DNA of 64,000 nucleotides from Telmatactis stephensoni (lineage: Eukaryota; Cnidaria; Anthozoa; Actiniaria; Isophelliidae): assembly GCA_029948255.1 (NCBI GenBank), contig JALIZF010001864.1, positions 372,001 to 436,000 on the forward strand. The letters run 5' to 3'. How positions within the stretch are numbered: position 1 is the first letter of the stretch; each line of letters begins with the position of its first letter. The position numbers and the translations under genes were made by a program. The notes beneath the pieces were generated by a model. The model made no database searches, was not told the origin of the DNA, and saw only the letters and a list, made by a program, of their open reading frames with translations. Of this stretch, positions 49,835 through 60,635 are shown one piece after another.

Positions 49835-50788
49835 GCTTGGTACAATAGTTGTCATTTTTGGTTGATGAAACCAGTTAAATGAAATAAGATAGTTGTTATG
49901 CAAGTATACGTCTGTCAAAGATTTCGCGCAATTTTGAGAATTCTCTATCTCTCTAGTAAGAGATACAGGTAAATATTACGTAGTTTGTCGGTTCATTGAT
50001 ATTGCTCGTATAGTTTTCCGTCTGCCTATGAAAAATGCCAAATCATTGCTTTTTCTTTCAAACACTTTCTCCATTTATACAACTAAACCACTAAGCTTAA
50101 GCATGTGAAACAGTCGTCCATGCACGCTCAGTACCCTTGTTTCCTGCAGTGGTGGGGTCGAGGGGGGTTATCGAAAGGATCTGCAACTGTTCTCTGAAGC
50201 TAAAATTTTCTCCTGCTTATGGTTCCTCCGTGTATGGCTTTCACAGAAATGAAAAAAATTAAGTTTCTTAAAAAAGACGTTTGGTTGTATCGGATACAAT
50301 TAAACCGTTGTTATTATGCAAATGAGGATAGACATGGGTGCGTGGAGATACGGATTTTATCTTAGAGTGTTGATGATATCAATAGTTGATATATGTTGAG
50401 AGATATTCAACACGAGAAGATAAAATTCGTATCTCCAAGCGACCATGTAATGTTTTGTTTATTTTATAAATATCAATGAAATATCCAGGATCAGGGAAGA
50501 ATTTTAAAGGACCATTTGTGATTGGTTGATACGAGGGTAGTCATGGCAACGGGATATTTTCACATGTGAAGGATAAAAATGATATCTTCACCGAGTACGA
50601 AAGTTTATAGAAACAGGAGAAATCCTGGTATCTCATCGATATCTATATAATAAATGTTAATACTTGATGCGTTAAAGCTGCGTCGAATTAAATGCGTCAA
50701 AAATCTCGCAATTATGAGAAATCTCTATAATGAAGGCTGTACGCTAGTTAAATCGGTGATCTCGGTTTTCACCGGCGTGGACGCGGTA

Positions 50789-51056
50789 AGAGTGCATTAG
50801 ATATAAGCATGAAATTGCATTAAATCTAAATAGTACTACAAACTCCTTCATTTTTAATGTAGTGCTATTTAGTTCAGTAGTTAACACTGTTTCATGCTTT
50901 TAGAGTGATCGCACTTAATCCGTGAAATTGTACTAGCTAAATAATGCAAAATAGCATTATTAAACAATGGAAAACAAAGGATTTTATACTTTTTAGTACA
51001 AAGTAGATGTTCTACTTTTTCACAGATTAACTACGATCACTCTATTAAACGCACTA
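50789..51056. mobile_element. TAGAGTG-family MITE (50901-51044) inserted in the right arm of another member
   Basis: The outer left end AGAGTGCATTAGATATAAGC with GCATGAAA pairs with TTTCATGCTT...TTAAACGCACTA, which is split by the inner element. The inner one is complete, TAGAGTGATCGCACTTAATC to CTACGATCACTCTA, with the AAACAATGGAAAACAAAGGA core and TA at both borders. Confidence 0.85.
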
Positions 51057-52312
51057 AAAGAAGCACAATTGGCGAAGAAAAAAGCTATATCAAAGCCTAC
51101 CATTATGTTTCGATTTTACGTAAAGATTGTGCATCGTTTTAATTTGATGAAAATGCTATAATAACTATTACAAACCAATGGTTTTGGTAATAAAATTGGA
51201 ATTTTGAAAATTGAAGTCTGGTTTTCACAGCGACGCCAGCAAGGAAAACTTGCTCATTTAGATGTCAAAAAAGCCTGTTTTTCCTTAATTGTTAAGGAAA
51301 ATTTGTCAATAGAGCGAATTCGTATACCGCAGTTTTACATATATAATAAGCTCGGCCTATATTAGTTTAAATGTTTATGTTTAAAACTCTTAGATATAAA
51401 AGTTATGATATTAGTTTATTTATTTATTTAAGGAATTGTACACATCAATACTTGTGATAAAGAACAAAAGGACATACGCCCCCTACAAGGTTCAAAACGT
51501 TGCACGAACAAGGAAAATGCCCAAAACACCATAAAAATGCATGTTAACCAAAGACGAATGTCTAAAGTAATGTCCAGTTTTGCAAAAAGTCAATTGCAAT
51601 CAGTAAACCAGTGTGAGCAAAGCTAAGCTTTGAACAGTTCGAGAAAACTGTTTTTGTTTTGTTTTGTTTTTCGATCCTGAAAGGATAGCTAGACTATAGC
51701 TGACTTTGAAAAATGAAAATATAACTGATTTTTTATTTCCCTTTACATCTTGCAGTTAATTGTGCTCTGCAATTTCTCTGTAATTTTTTGTTAGTTTTCG
51801 CAGGTAGTACAGTCATTAGAATATTCAGAGTCATTAGCATGTAAACTTGTTTATGCATGCAGATGTGGCTTAAGATCAACTAAGTGCAATTTGAACATCA
51901 GTATTCCTATTACTCGTTTATATCTTCAGTCATCTTTCCATTTATTTAAATAAAATTGACTTTATTTTTAATTTCTACTGCATGAATATTTTATTGCTAC
52001 TTAATACATAATGAAATGTTAAAATATTGTCCTGCACGACATCATTGAAATAAAACATTAAAATCCACTATGGATAACACAGAACAGTGCCATTAAATGC
52101 ATGGATCTGAAGATGTAGCGCGGCTTTCGTGCATCTTGTCGTTCGTGAAGTTCACGGGGTCGTAACAAAAATAGTCCTAGATTGGTCCTGTATTTTTGCC
52201 CTCATTTCGCCTCTCTTACTCAAAATTCACAAAATTTTTGAACCCCTGATCCCGATCTAAAGACTTGATCGCTGATTCCAGAACTATTTTTGAAATTCCT
52301 GATCCCTCATTT

Positions 52313-52520
52313 CCTTTTGCGTGAAACGTGAATGGCTGATTTATTTTGACGTAGAACGTGCATGATTTAAGGTCTAAAATCTTTCTGCGTCCACGTGAAA
52401 GCAACTTTTGATTTTTTATGAACGCGAAAGAGATTTTTTATCCGTGACGCCGCGCGGCGTGAAAAGACCAAATATTTTTGTGACGTGATTCCATTTTGCA
52501 AAGTGGAGTATAGGGGACCC
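52313..52520. repeat. Dispersed repeat, copy B (see 37451-37644)
   Basis: The same 200-bp sequence as copy A in the same orientation, with a local GACGCCGCGCGGCGTG insertion-like change and otherwise scattered differences. Confidence 0.8.
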
Positions 52521-52801
52521 TGCTTAATCAAAACTGGAAAACCTGCTGACTCGTGTGTCTGGAATTAGCATGGTCCTTGATCACACTAATATACCTCAGT
52601 ACGAACCTGTCAAATTGCGCGCAAATGGACAAAAAAGGCCAGCGCTGCGATTCCAACGGAAGGCTCCATGCTATATCAATTAAGAAAATTTGAAATCGGA
52701 TTGAACTGACTGCATGCATAATACTTTTAAGCTTCACTACCAGGTCCTCCATGACCACAGACTAGGGAAATAGTAATCGAGAGATTACAGTTAGTTATCA
52801 A

Positions 52802-52951
52802 TAGAGTGCTTACAATATATCCGATCCGTGAAAAACTTTGTAAGAAATTGCACTAATTTGCACTAATTAAACAATAGAAAACAAGGGATTTCGCGCTATT
52901 TAGTACAATTTAGTTCGCTAACTTTTTCACGGATATATTGTAAGCACTCTA
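52802..52951. mobile_element. TAGAGTG-family MITE copy (150 bp)
   Basis: Ends TAGAGTGCTTACAATATATC and GATATATTGTAAGCACTCTA. The core AAACAATAGAAAACAAGGGA and TTTAGTACAATTTAGTT match the family. It sits inside the CAGACTAGGG element. Confidence 0.85.
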
Positions 52952-53465
52952 GCTAAAAAAACTAGTTATCAATAACTTTAAAAACTTTAACAACCAAAAA
53001 AATCGCAGTGCAAAATAAAAAAAAACCCGTTTCTAACGTAATAATATACATGCAAAAATTTCTCGATGCTGATTGGCTAAGAGCAGTGCTGTTTCGAGGA
53101 AATTTAGTGCAGAAAAAAGGAAATTTAGTGCCAAAAAAAGGAAATTTAGTGCCAAATTTCTTTTGGCAGAAAACAGTCAAAATGCACTAAAACGTCAAAT
53201 TCTTCTTTTTATTCATCAAAGAAACAATTTATAAAACACTTTTAGCGGGATTTGTTTCCAAAATTGTCGTAAATATGCAAGAAAAATGTCAAAAAGTGCC
53301 CAAGTTTCGGGTGAAAAGTTTTGAATTTTTTCCTTGTGCGCGCGCTTGGTGACGACATCGTCAGGTCACTTTCGAACACTGGGCGCGCGCTAACCTGATT
53401 TTTCAACTGAAAAGCTACAGAAAACTTGAAAGTTTTGCTTTAATTTTTGCATGTATATTATTAAA

Positions 53466-53629
53466 AGGAAATAATATGGTTTTCTCGTGCAATTTAGAAT
53501 AAATTTGACTCGTGAGTTTTCAAAGAGCACAAATTGCACTCGCCCTACGGGCTCGTGCAATTTTGAACTCTTTGAAAACTCACTCGTGCAAATTTATTCT
53601 AAATTGCACTCGTAACCATATTATTTCCT
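53466..53629. repeat. Near-perfect 75-bp-arm hairpin
   Basis: AGGAAATAATATGGTT at the left pairs with AACCATATTATTTCCT at the right. Inner words TCGTGCAATTTAGAATAAAT and GTGAGTTTTCAAAGAGC pair with their complements around a TCGCCCTACGGGCTC tip. Confidence 0.85.
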
Positions 53630-54147
53630 ATACAAATGTATATTTTAAGTTATGGACGACGCTCATGCATGTAGTTTTCCTTTTTCAAAGTAAAAGTAGA
53701 CCCTGTAGTAGCTCTCCGGCTCCATAACAGATTTGGTCCAGCTTGTTGCAAACACGGTTAATACGAGCACCATGGGGACGGGACGGAGTGTCCGTATTAA
53801 CATGGCTCATTTTGCACATGCGCATGCAAGTTATACTGGACTCTCTTTCTCCGCGAGTCCTGGAGCGGCAAGAAAGAGAGTCTGGGACTGGACTACTGTT
53901 GTTATCGATAACAACTAGTTTTCAAAGACTACCTCCCTAGTCTGTGAAAACCCTTAGCTCTGAAATGCGCAGTAAAATTCGATTTTAAAGTTTCTGGAGG
54001 GTTAAAGTGTTCCAAACACCCTGTCGTAGTTTCTTGTCTATTTCTAGAATTCCTTTTTAAAGTGGATATTGTAAAACTGGTTTACTTTCCTTCCACAAAC
54101 ATAAAACTATTCTTGATTAATCATTTCTTGATTGTCGTCTGTCGTCC

Positions 54148-57100
54148 TCAAAGTATGGTGCAACAAGTACCACATTTGTGTTCCTCTTCTTCATCATAGT
54201 AATCCAGTAAAGGTGCCTTAGCACTGTCAGTCAGACTCTCGTTTGCAGTGTGATAGCTGCTATCGTTTATCCTTGACGCTGAAAGACAAAAGAATTTGCA
54301 CACTTTGATGAAATTCTTCAGGAAAAAATTGAATGAAGCATGAAGAAATTGAGAAGACTTTTACAAATAATCTGCACGGTCTTCGAGCGACGATCAGTAA
54401 GGCAATTTACGTAATGTTGCGGTCATACGAAATTAAAACTCTGGCCGGTAACGACGTGCGAATCTACGCGCGATTTTTTGTAAAGTACGTATTGCTGGGG
54501 TGCGTGTGACGTCACGGCAGCCATCTTGGTTGACCATCCAACATCCAACATGGCTACCGCTGTCTTTGGATTCCCAAAAGTATGGATGCACCCCAGCAAT
54601 ACGCAGATGCTATTTCCCGCAAAATTTCTCTTCAACGCACTCAGGCGTCTTAAGCCAAGTTTCAGAAGTTTGATTTCAACGGTGTTCAGTTGTGTTGGCA
54701 TAGAGTTATGAAAAGCTATTCTGCTAAATTTTGATGCTTTCATATTTTTGGGGTAGATCGTTTATATTGTAAGTGAACTGTAATAGCATTATTATTATAA
54801 ATACAAACACCTTCAATAGGCTTTGTCTTGTATAAAACAATATTCAAAGTCCGGTACAAAGAATACAAAGACCACTGGAAAACCACAGGAACCGACGAAA
54901 CAGACTTAATGTTTGAATGTGCTTGTTTGCTCTTTTACCCATGTCCTTTTCTTTCAGGCGACTTTTTAAAATATTTTCTTAAATTGTGTATTGTTTACAA
55001 TGGCAATTGGAGATTGGCATTGCTGAACATAATTAATTCGCATATAAAAGTCCGGGTAACTGAATAATAAATCATAATTAAGTGCTTTGCGGTTTTTCTC
55101 GCATTCTTGTTCCATGAAAATATTATTTCACTGAAATAATAACCCATTTATTATTTACCAAGCATATCACCGCAGTTCATGTGCAACTGCACTGACTGAT
55201 TTTTGCTGGGAGCGAAGCGAGCAGCAACACTATTCTTGGTGTGGGATTCCTGTGCGATTTATGACGTCACCTTAATATTGATCCACGAACTCGATTTTTA
55301 TGTACGGTGGTATGTTCATGGCGAACCTTGACGTCACAGGGATGAATTGGGATTCCTGTGCAATTCCATTCGAGAGGTTTTATGTTTCTCGAAGTATTCT
55401 TGGTTTGCACTGACGTCATCATAAAATTTTTCGGGCTTAATATAGAATATTTTTGAATAAAATGTCTTGCATCAAAAAAAGTAGTTGAAGGTTTGTATCT
55501 ATACGAAATTTTTAGTCATAAGAATATTTTGATAACGAGATACGAGCGATCAAATATCTTCGTTGTTTGGTGTGAAATGTATGGGTCCGCCATCTTGGTG
55601 CACAACCTTTGTACACCAACATGGCGGACAGTAACACGAAGGACCAAAATCACATTAATATCGCTATAATTCATGTTTTCTATGCAAATATTCACCAAAA
55701 CACACTTATTTATCACTTACAAAGTTAAAGTCGTACGATTTGAATCACATTTGCCTATATTTCTGCGTCTTTACGATATACGTGACAGTGTTGTGTGACA
55801 GAAATTGACTCGCAATAAATCGAAAACCATTCATTGAAAGAACTCAGTTTTTTGTGTGAGGACTTTTCTTAATGATATAAACAAAATATCTAGGAAACAG
55901 TTTCGTGTGATGAATAGTTTAGATTTTAGCTTTTTGATGACGTCACATGCAAACCAACAATACATGAGGGTTACAAAATGCTAAGTGTATTTTTTCGAGA
56001 GGGAATGTTCTGTTACGGGTCATATTGCATATTACTGTTCGAGTCGAAGCTTGTCTACGAATCAATTCAAGCCAAGATAATAAGTATGAAGTGAGGTCGC
56101 GCTGAGAATCTCTGCAATATATTTGGTTACCCTATGAAAGAAAATTTTATACTTTGTATGTGATGGAATTGTATTTATCATTCGTTTAATCTAAAGCGTC
56201 AAATACAGTAGACAATGCGGTATCTTTGACCGTGATACAACGTACAACTAGCTTTTTAAAATCAGTTAGTTTTATAATCATTGCCAACTAACGCTAGCCG
56301 TTTGTGATTGTTTGAAAAATTGCTTTTACTCAAAGTGCTAAATATTTTGAACTGTGACAGTGTGTCCGACACTGATCCTGGAGAATCATGTTTTGTAGTT
56401 CAACATTGAAGGTCAACTAGCAGTGTTCGTCACACAACGCACAAGAGATAGACAAGAAACATTTCATATATCAGAGAAAGCGGTGTACTTTCGTGAGTTT
56501 TAGGGGAACAGTTCTGCTAACGTGGATACACCAGCTGTTTTCTGCTCGCAGCACTTCACTTTCTATTAGAAATGGCTAGTTTATTATTTTCTTTCTAGTT
56601 GCCCGGCTAGTTGGTATTCGATCATCCAGGCTAATATCATATACAGTATTCGTAATGAGTTGATGGCCCTGATCCATCACTATTAGAGTTCACTATACCT
56701 AATAGCTGTATTCAACAAGTTGGCGATAAGTCAACTTTCTTTCTTTTTCTTTCCCTATCCTGAGGATTTTACATTTTAAAGAAATTTTTTTCACGGTTTT
56801 ACCAAAATTACGTTATGTTACTACCTCATTAATATGCATACCAGTACAGGTCACGCACTCACATAATTTATTTTTCGCAAAGGTGCGTCGTATGTTGCAA
56901 TGCTAAATGTTGTTCAAGGAAATATCCCTTTTGAAAAGAATGAAAAGTACAGCTGTTTGCCACATGATTGCTGATATTTTCCGTTTTTCCGAGAATTTGT
57001 GTATATTGAAAACAGTACGTGATTCCTGGATCTTATTGACTATTAAGGCCCTTCCACGCGAACAAAATTTCGACGACCGGACGAATTTTCAATGACAAAT

Positions 57101-57694
57101 GGATCTTCTCCATCTCAAATAAGCAAGTTTCACAGGACAAATGCATGTCTTATGAAATTTGGTCAAATTTTCTCATCTACGAGAAAAAAATAACTGTCAA
57201 AGAAAATTTGTCACAGAAAATATTGGTTCGTGGGATGCTATCACTGAATGTGTTAAATCGTTCACCAACAAGAGCGCAGATAATTCATATAAACCCCTAT
57301 AATACTTACATGAAGAGAAATTTCCTGGCTTGTGAGAATTCAATGCCATTACCTCGATGTAATTCACTTCGCTTCCCGATGCCAACCGTGTTTTACTGTA
57401 GAATTCTGAAGTACAAATGTCACTTACGCCATTCTCACTTCGATATACACGGTAAACAAAGTGATAAATCCCAGGTTTAAGGGTAATAATTTTTATAAAC
57501 GGAAACGAATGCGAGCCACTGATTGAATTTTCATGCGCTTCGCCAAGTTCGTAGGTACTGTATTGAACATCGTGTTCATTGATTGAGTTGAAAGGATCTC
57601 GGTAGATTCCTGCTGCTTTGCAGATTAATAATTCCACTTTCCATGGTTTAAAAGATGATTTCCAAGCGAATCCAACTTCCATGTCAGAGGACAT
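54148..57694 (-). CDS. Small CaaX-box protein with possible AMPK-beta-like E-set/CBM domain, 2 exons
   Basis: Not recognised as a named gene. Exons are 57310-57694 and 54148-54278; the donor CAT|GTAAGT leaves one base, which the acceptor TTTCAG|CG completes to TCG (Ser). The protein has 171 residues. Residues 1-118 look like a beta-sandwich: W residues at 11 and 18, TLKPGIYHFVYRVYRS at about 71-86, and SGSEVNYIEV at about 107-116. These resemble the PPGxYxYKFxVDG and GxxNNxIxV strands of AMPK-beta glycogen-binding (E-set) domains. This is a resemblance by eye only. The tail is Ser/Thr-rich, then APLLDYYDEEEE and CGTCCTIL. CTIL is a CaaX box ending in Leu (geranylgeranyl type), with two upstream cysteines that could be palmitoylated, so membrane anchoring is likely. 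An upstream ATG 7 bases before the start opens a 5-codon frame overlapping it. The gene is head-to-head with the membrane protein at 58178. Confidence 0.7.
54488..54603. repeat. Inverted repeat CGTATTGCTGGGGTGC
   Basis: The left arm at 54488 and the right arm GCACCCCAGCAATACG ending at 54603 are perfect complements. The interior has GCCATCTTGGTTG and CCAACATGGC, which also pair. The same GCCATCTTGGTTGA/TCAACCAACATGGC theme occurs at about 12227-12297. Confidence 0.75.
55585..55629. repeat. 45-bp hairpin GTCCGCCATCTTGGTG...CACCAACATGGCGGAC
   Basis: Arms of 16 bp pair with one mismatch. It is the third example in this window of a palindrome built on GCCATCTTGGT/ACCAACATGGC. Confidence 0.75.
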
Positions 57695-58177
57695 AGTTCA
57701 TCTTTGGAACTGAAGAAAAATTACAAAATACTGTTCTGTCACATGACGCGTTACTAGTCTTCCGGTTTTGGAAATTCGATTAGATTATTCATTAATGAAG
57801 GTCACGCAACCTAAACAAATATTTGCGTGACTGATTTCTAATCAGTTCCATGCCATACGCTCTCGCTTTTGTACTACTTCATACTGATAAACGACTCAAT
57901 AACAAGCTTTTCCACCTCTTTTCCGTGAAGCAGAGATATGTTTAAGCTCGAGTGCTGAAGTCATAATGAAGTCAGATGACCGCACAAGTTCCGCCAACGC
58001 ACTCATGTCTGGCCATGATCCCCGTCTTTGATCTCAGGAAACATTGGAATTATGTTTTGTGCACCGTACAATAATGCAATGTAATATCAATAAAGAGCGC
58101 AGACTTGCTCAATCAGCTGCACGAGCTTTCATTTGTTTCTTCATAAAGTACAGTTCCCTAGCATAGAGCCTGCAAAG
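57695..58177. promoter_or_regulatory. Head-to-head promoter interval of the CaaX and multi-pass genes
   Basis: 483 bp between two divergent start codons. No TATA-like element is clear at either side. It may act as a shared promoter; this is inference from the arrangement only. Confidence 0.4.
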
Positions 58178-60500
58178 ATGCCGAGTGGGCTTCCTGTGTA
58201 TCCTGTGATCATCGACGGTGGAAGTTCCAAGAAACATTCAGGTTTTGGGGATTCCCTTCTATTAATATGCTTTTACACTCCAAAAAATCATCACGTGAAA
58301 AGCTATCTGACAAGCATCAGCTCTCAATTGTTTCTTATTTAAAGTTGTTCGGATCGTTCAGAATGATCCACAGATCGACCGACAGCCTCAACGGACTCTG
58401 CAAACTTCACCAAATATGGGGAAACACTGGTGCTGCTGCTCTCAGTCCTCAACCAAACAACTCGGTATGTCTTAACAAAGCTCTGTATGTACTCAACTTA
58501 TACTTGTAAAGGTTAAGATCGAGATTTTGTTGATGTATATACGTGCATAATTATATCAGTGCTGGAACGCGGAATACTTTGTAACAAATACACCGAAAAA
58601 AATTACCACTTCAAATTAAACCAATAAATGGTTCACTATTGACATATATGAGCCGTTTTTATTGATTTCCACTCTGTATGATGGCGTGATAATTGGAAGA
58701 TGAGAACCGGGTGCAGGATCGGAAACTCATACTTTCAGTTGACAAGCATTTAAGAGTCACGGCGCACTTTAAATTTTCTTCAGTTTCTTTCAGTTCGATC
58801 TACGAGTTATTATGTCAACGAAGACAAGATACATGTGTACACATACAAATTTTGGATAGAAAACGCAAACTCGAGGTTGTAATTTATTTATCTCGGTTTC
58901 CGATGATAACAAAACCTTATAATATTATCATCTCTGACTTCCCCCTACCCCAAAATCTTACCAACTTCGCCGAATGCACAACTGAAACGCTCACACAAAA
59001 ATAGGCTCTCTAAACCGTCAGGCCCGTTGCTTTTGTTGTTGTTGTTTTTGTTTAATGACTAAAGAGTTGATACCTTTATTTTCTTTTAGGTAAAGTGGCT
59101 TGCATAGTTGTTTATATTTGCCTTCAAGCTTTTCGTCTCATGACCTTGATTATGTTCACAATCTTCATGCTTGACTGTACCGTGTACCACTCTGAAACAA
59201 GTGTCAGTTGTAATGTTACCAGGCAGAGCTGGGCAAACACGCCTGGTTGTAACATTTATTGTTGGAAAGGATTATGGTTACTTTGCTCGATTATCACGTT
59301 AATTATAGCAATTTGCGTCCTATCTGTTCCTAACAAGTTTACTGCACAGCTCCGTCCGGCTTCCAACGCTGTTGTGTTCAGCTCTTTAATTGGCAGATCT
59401 TACTTTTGGTGTACGAACATCAATTTGTTTCTAGTGATGCTCCACGATGCCTATTCTTATAAGACACATAACCTAACCGACGGTTCCTCGATGACAGAGT
59501 ATGCTGAGATATTTGCTAAATTGGGGACCATGTTTCTAATGTTTCAGTTAAACTTTACGTACCCTCCACAACGATCAAGCTATTCCTTGGTCATTGTGAG
59601 CATGTATTATGTAACTGTCGTCTTATACCTGTCGGATAACCTGTGCAAGTTGTTTGAGCTTTTCATTCGTGTTTCATATAAAATTTACTCGATAAGTTAT
59701 CACAGCCATGCGCACTGGAAAATGGTCGGGTGTTTCGTGCTTGAGGTAAGCTGTATAATTCATTCATTCATTCATGCATTCATTCAATCAGTCAGTCAGT
59801 CAGTCAGTCAGTCACTCACTCACTCAGTGCGCAGGCGTGCATGCTTTATGCAGATTCAAGTCTACGGGGATTGATCAGGACACGAGAGAAGTGTTAAGAG
59901 AAGTACGAGGTGTCAACAAATAAAAATGATAAATAGATAACTGTTTATTTAAGTGTCCAAGTCTTCTAGCGCTTGCGCACTAACTGGGGAACACTGTACT
60001 CTCTCACACACTACCTCTACATGTCAACACTTCGATCTCTCTCGAGTTTTCTGATCAATTCTATCAAGTGCTCTAAATCTGCACACAAAACAGCGGTCAG
60101 TTATGAAATACAACATTAATTGGATCACATTGATCAATATTCATTTAATTACAATATTCAAAAATTCGAAAAGTGCGCGCGCGTGTGCTGTGTTCATATT
60201 TTAGAGATTGCAGCATACGTGTCGAGCTAGGGCCAGTGACAGCGCATGCATGTTATATATATGATGGTTATATATATATATTATAAAGTATTATAAATTA
60301 TTATTATAATTATATATATAAATTTTTTTTAGGTGGCTGATGCCTCTCTTTATCACCACTTCTCGACATTCTTTTGGAACAAGATATTCAGAGGCAAACA
60401 GGACGTCCTCATGGTATATACTCCTGATCTTTCTCAAACCCTTTTGAAGAAACCGGATCGTGCTAAAGATGATGAAGAAGAATATGAACAGCTGTTGTAG
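58178..60500 (+). CDS. Orphan multi-pass membrane protein with Cys cluster and acidic dileucine tail, 4 exons
   Basis: Not recognised. Exons are 58178-58241, 58345-58464, 59090-59745 and 60333-60500; phases 1, 1 and 0 agree; 335 residues. The N-terminus is polar (MPSGLPVYPVIIDGG...), then GKHWCCCSQ, a Cys cluster that suits palmitoylation close to the membrane. Exon 3 encodes about five hydrophobic segments: ACIVVYICLQAFRLMTLIMF, LWLLCSIITLIIAICVL, FWCTNINLFLVML, FAKLGTMFLMFQL and YSLVIVSMYYVTVVLYL. An extracytosolic loop after the first has four Cys and one NVT sequon; an NLT sequon follows later. The last exon ends DDEEEYEQLL, an acidic dileucine (ExxxLL) and YxxL-type sorting signal for the endosome or lysosome. 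The donor of exon 1 (GTTTTG) is weak, so the N-terminus is less certain than exons 3 and 4. Confidence 0.7.
59790..59832 (+). repeat. (CAGT)n / (CACT)n microsatellite
   Basis: CAGTCAGTCAGT then CACTCACTCACT, just downstream of the exon 3 donor of the multi-pass gene. ATTC repeats precede it. Confidence 0.85.
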
Positions 60501-60540
60501 CCTTACGGATTGTATAATGGATAATTGTAAATATATGAAA

Positions 60541-60635
60541 TAGAATATACTCGTGATCTTTCGAATTTTCAAACCCTTTTGAAGAAACCGGATGCTAAAG
60601 ATGCTAAAGGACGGAACGGCTGTTATAGCCTCACC
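60541..60635 (+). pseudogene. Partial duplicate of the terminal exon of the multi-pass gene
   Basis: TATACTCGTGATCTTTCG then CAAACCCTTTTGAAGAAACC, GGATGCTAAAGATG and CGGCTGTTATAGCC repeat 60416-60505 in order, with indels. It lies in the presumed 3' UTR and lacks the acidic EEEYEQ codons. It is not expected to be translated. Confidence 0.75.

Larger units (their letters stand above)
48866..50214. repeat. Inverted pair of about 105-bp blocks enclosing 1.1 kb
   Basis: 48866-48977 and 50111-50214 are complements: AGGAGAGAATTTTAGCTTC against GAAGCTAAAATTTTCTCCT, then CCACTGCAGGAAACAAG against CTTGTTTCCTGCAGTGG, then CATGGACG against CGTCCATG. The enclosed part contains a separate MITE and a hammerhead-like core. 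The element class is not known. Confidence 0.75.
52758..53944. mobile_element. Composite 1.2-kb element with CAGACTAGGG ends
   Basis: Terminal CAGACTAGGG (52758) and CCCTAGTCTG (53935-53944) form a perfect 10-bp inverted repeat, followed on both sides by GTTATCAATA/TTATCGATAAC text. CACAGACTAGGGAAATAG also occurs at about 15166. Inside are a TAGAGTG MITE, an inverted pair AATATACATGCAAAAATT (53043 and 53442), GGAAATTTAGTGC tandem units at about 53098-53155 and a hairpin at 53466-53629. No transposase was recognised. Confidence 0.6.
47986..54147. other. 6.2-kb repeat-dominated region, no supportable gene
   Basis: Most of it is explained by the foldback at 48220-48818, inverted blocks at 48866/50214, a MITE at 48983-49276, a hammerhead-like core at 49810, nested MITEs at 50789-51056, a dispersed repeat at 52313-52520 and a composite element at 52758-53944. 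A Cys-rich 64-codon frame at 49426-49620 (minus) is discussed under findings. Confidence 0.55.
54279..57309 (-). other. Intron of the CaaX gene, 3.0 kb
   Basis: It contains two hairpins (54488-54603 and 55585-55629) and a local repeat of GGGATTCCTGTGCGATT/GGGATTCCTGTGCAATT at about 55241 and 55351. The rest is AT-rich. No additional exon is needed to keep frame, and none was recognised. Confidence 0.55.

Noticed and set aside
57197..57309. Extension of the first exon of the CaaX gene as a single 165-codon frame
   Set aside because: A GTAAGT donor at 57309 in the right phase leads to an exon with a CaaX end; the extension past the donor is more likely intron.
57422..57428. Earlier GTAAGT donor in the same exon
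   Set aside because: It would leave phase 0, which does not match the only recognised downstream exon; the donor at 57309 does.
58693..59004. 103-codon frame
   Set aside because: It lies in intron 2 of the multi-pass membrane gene, has no ATG at its start and shows no known motif.
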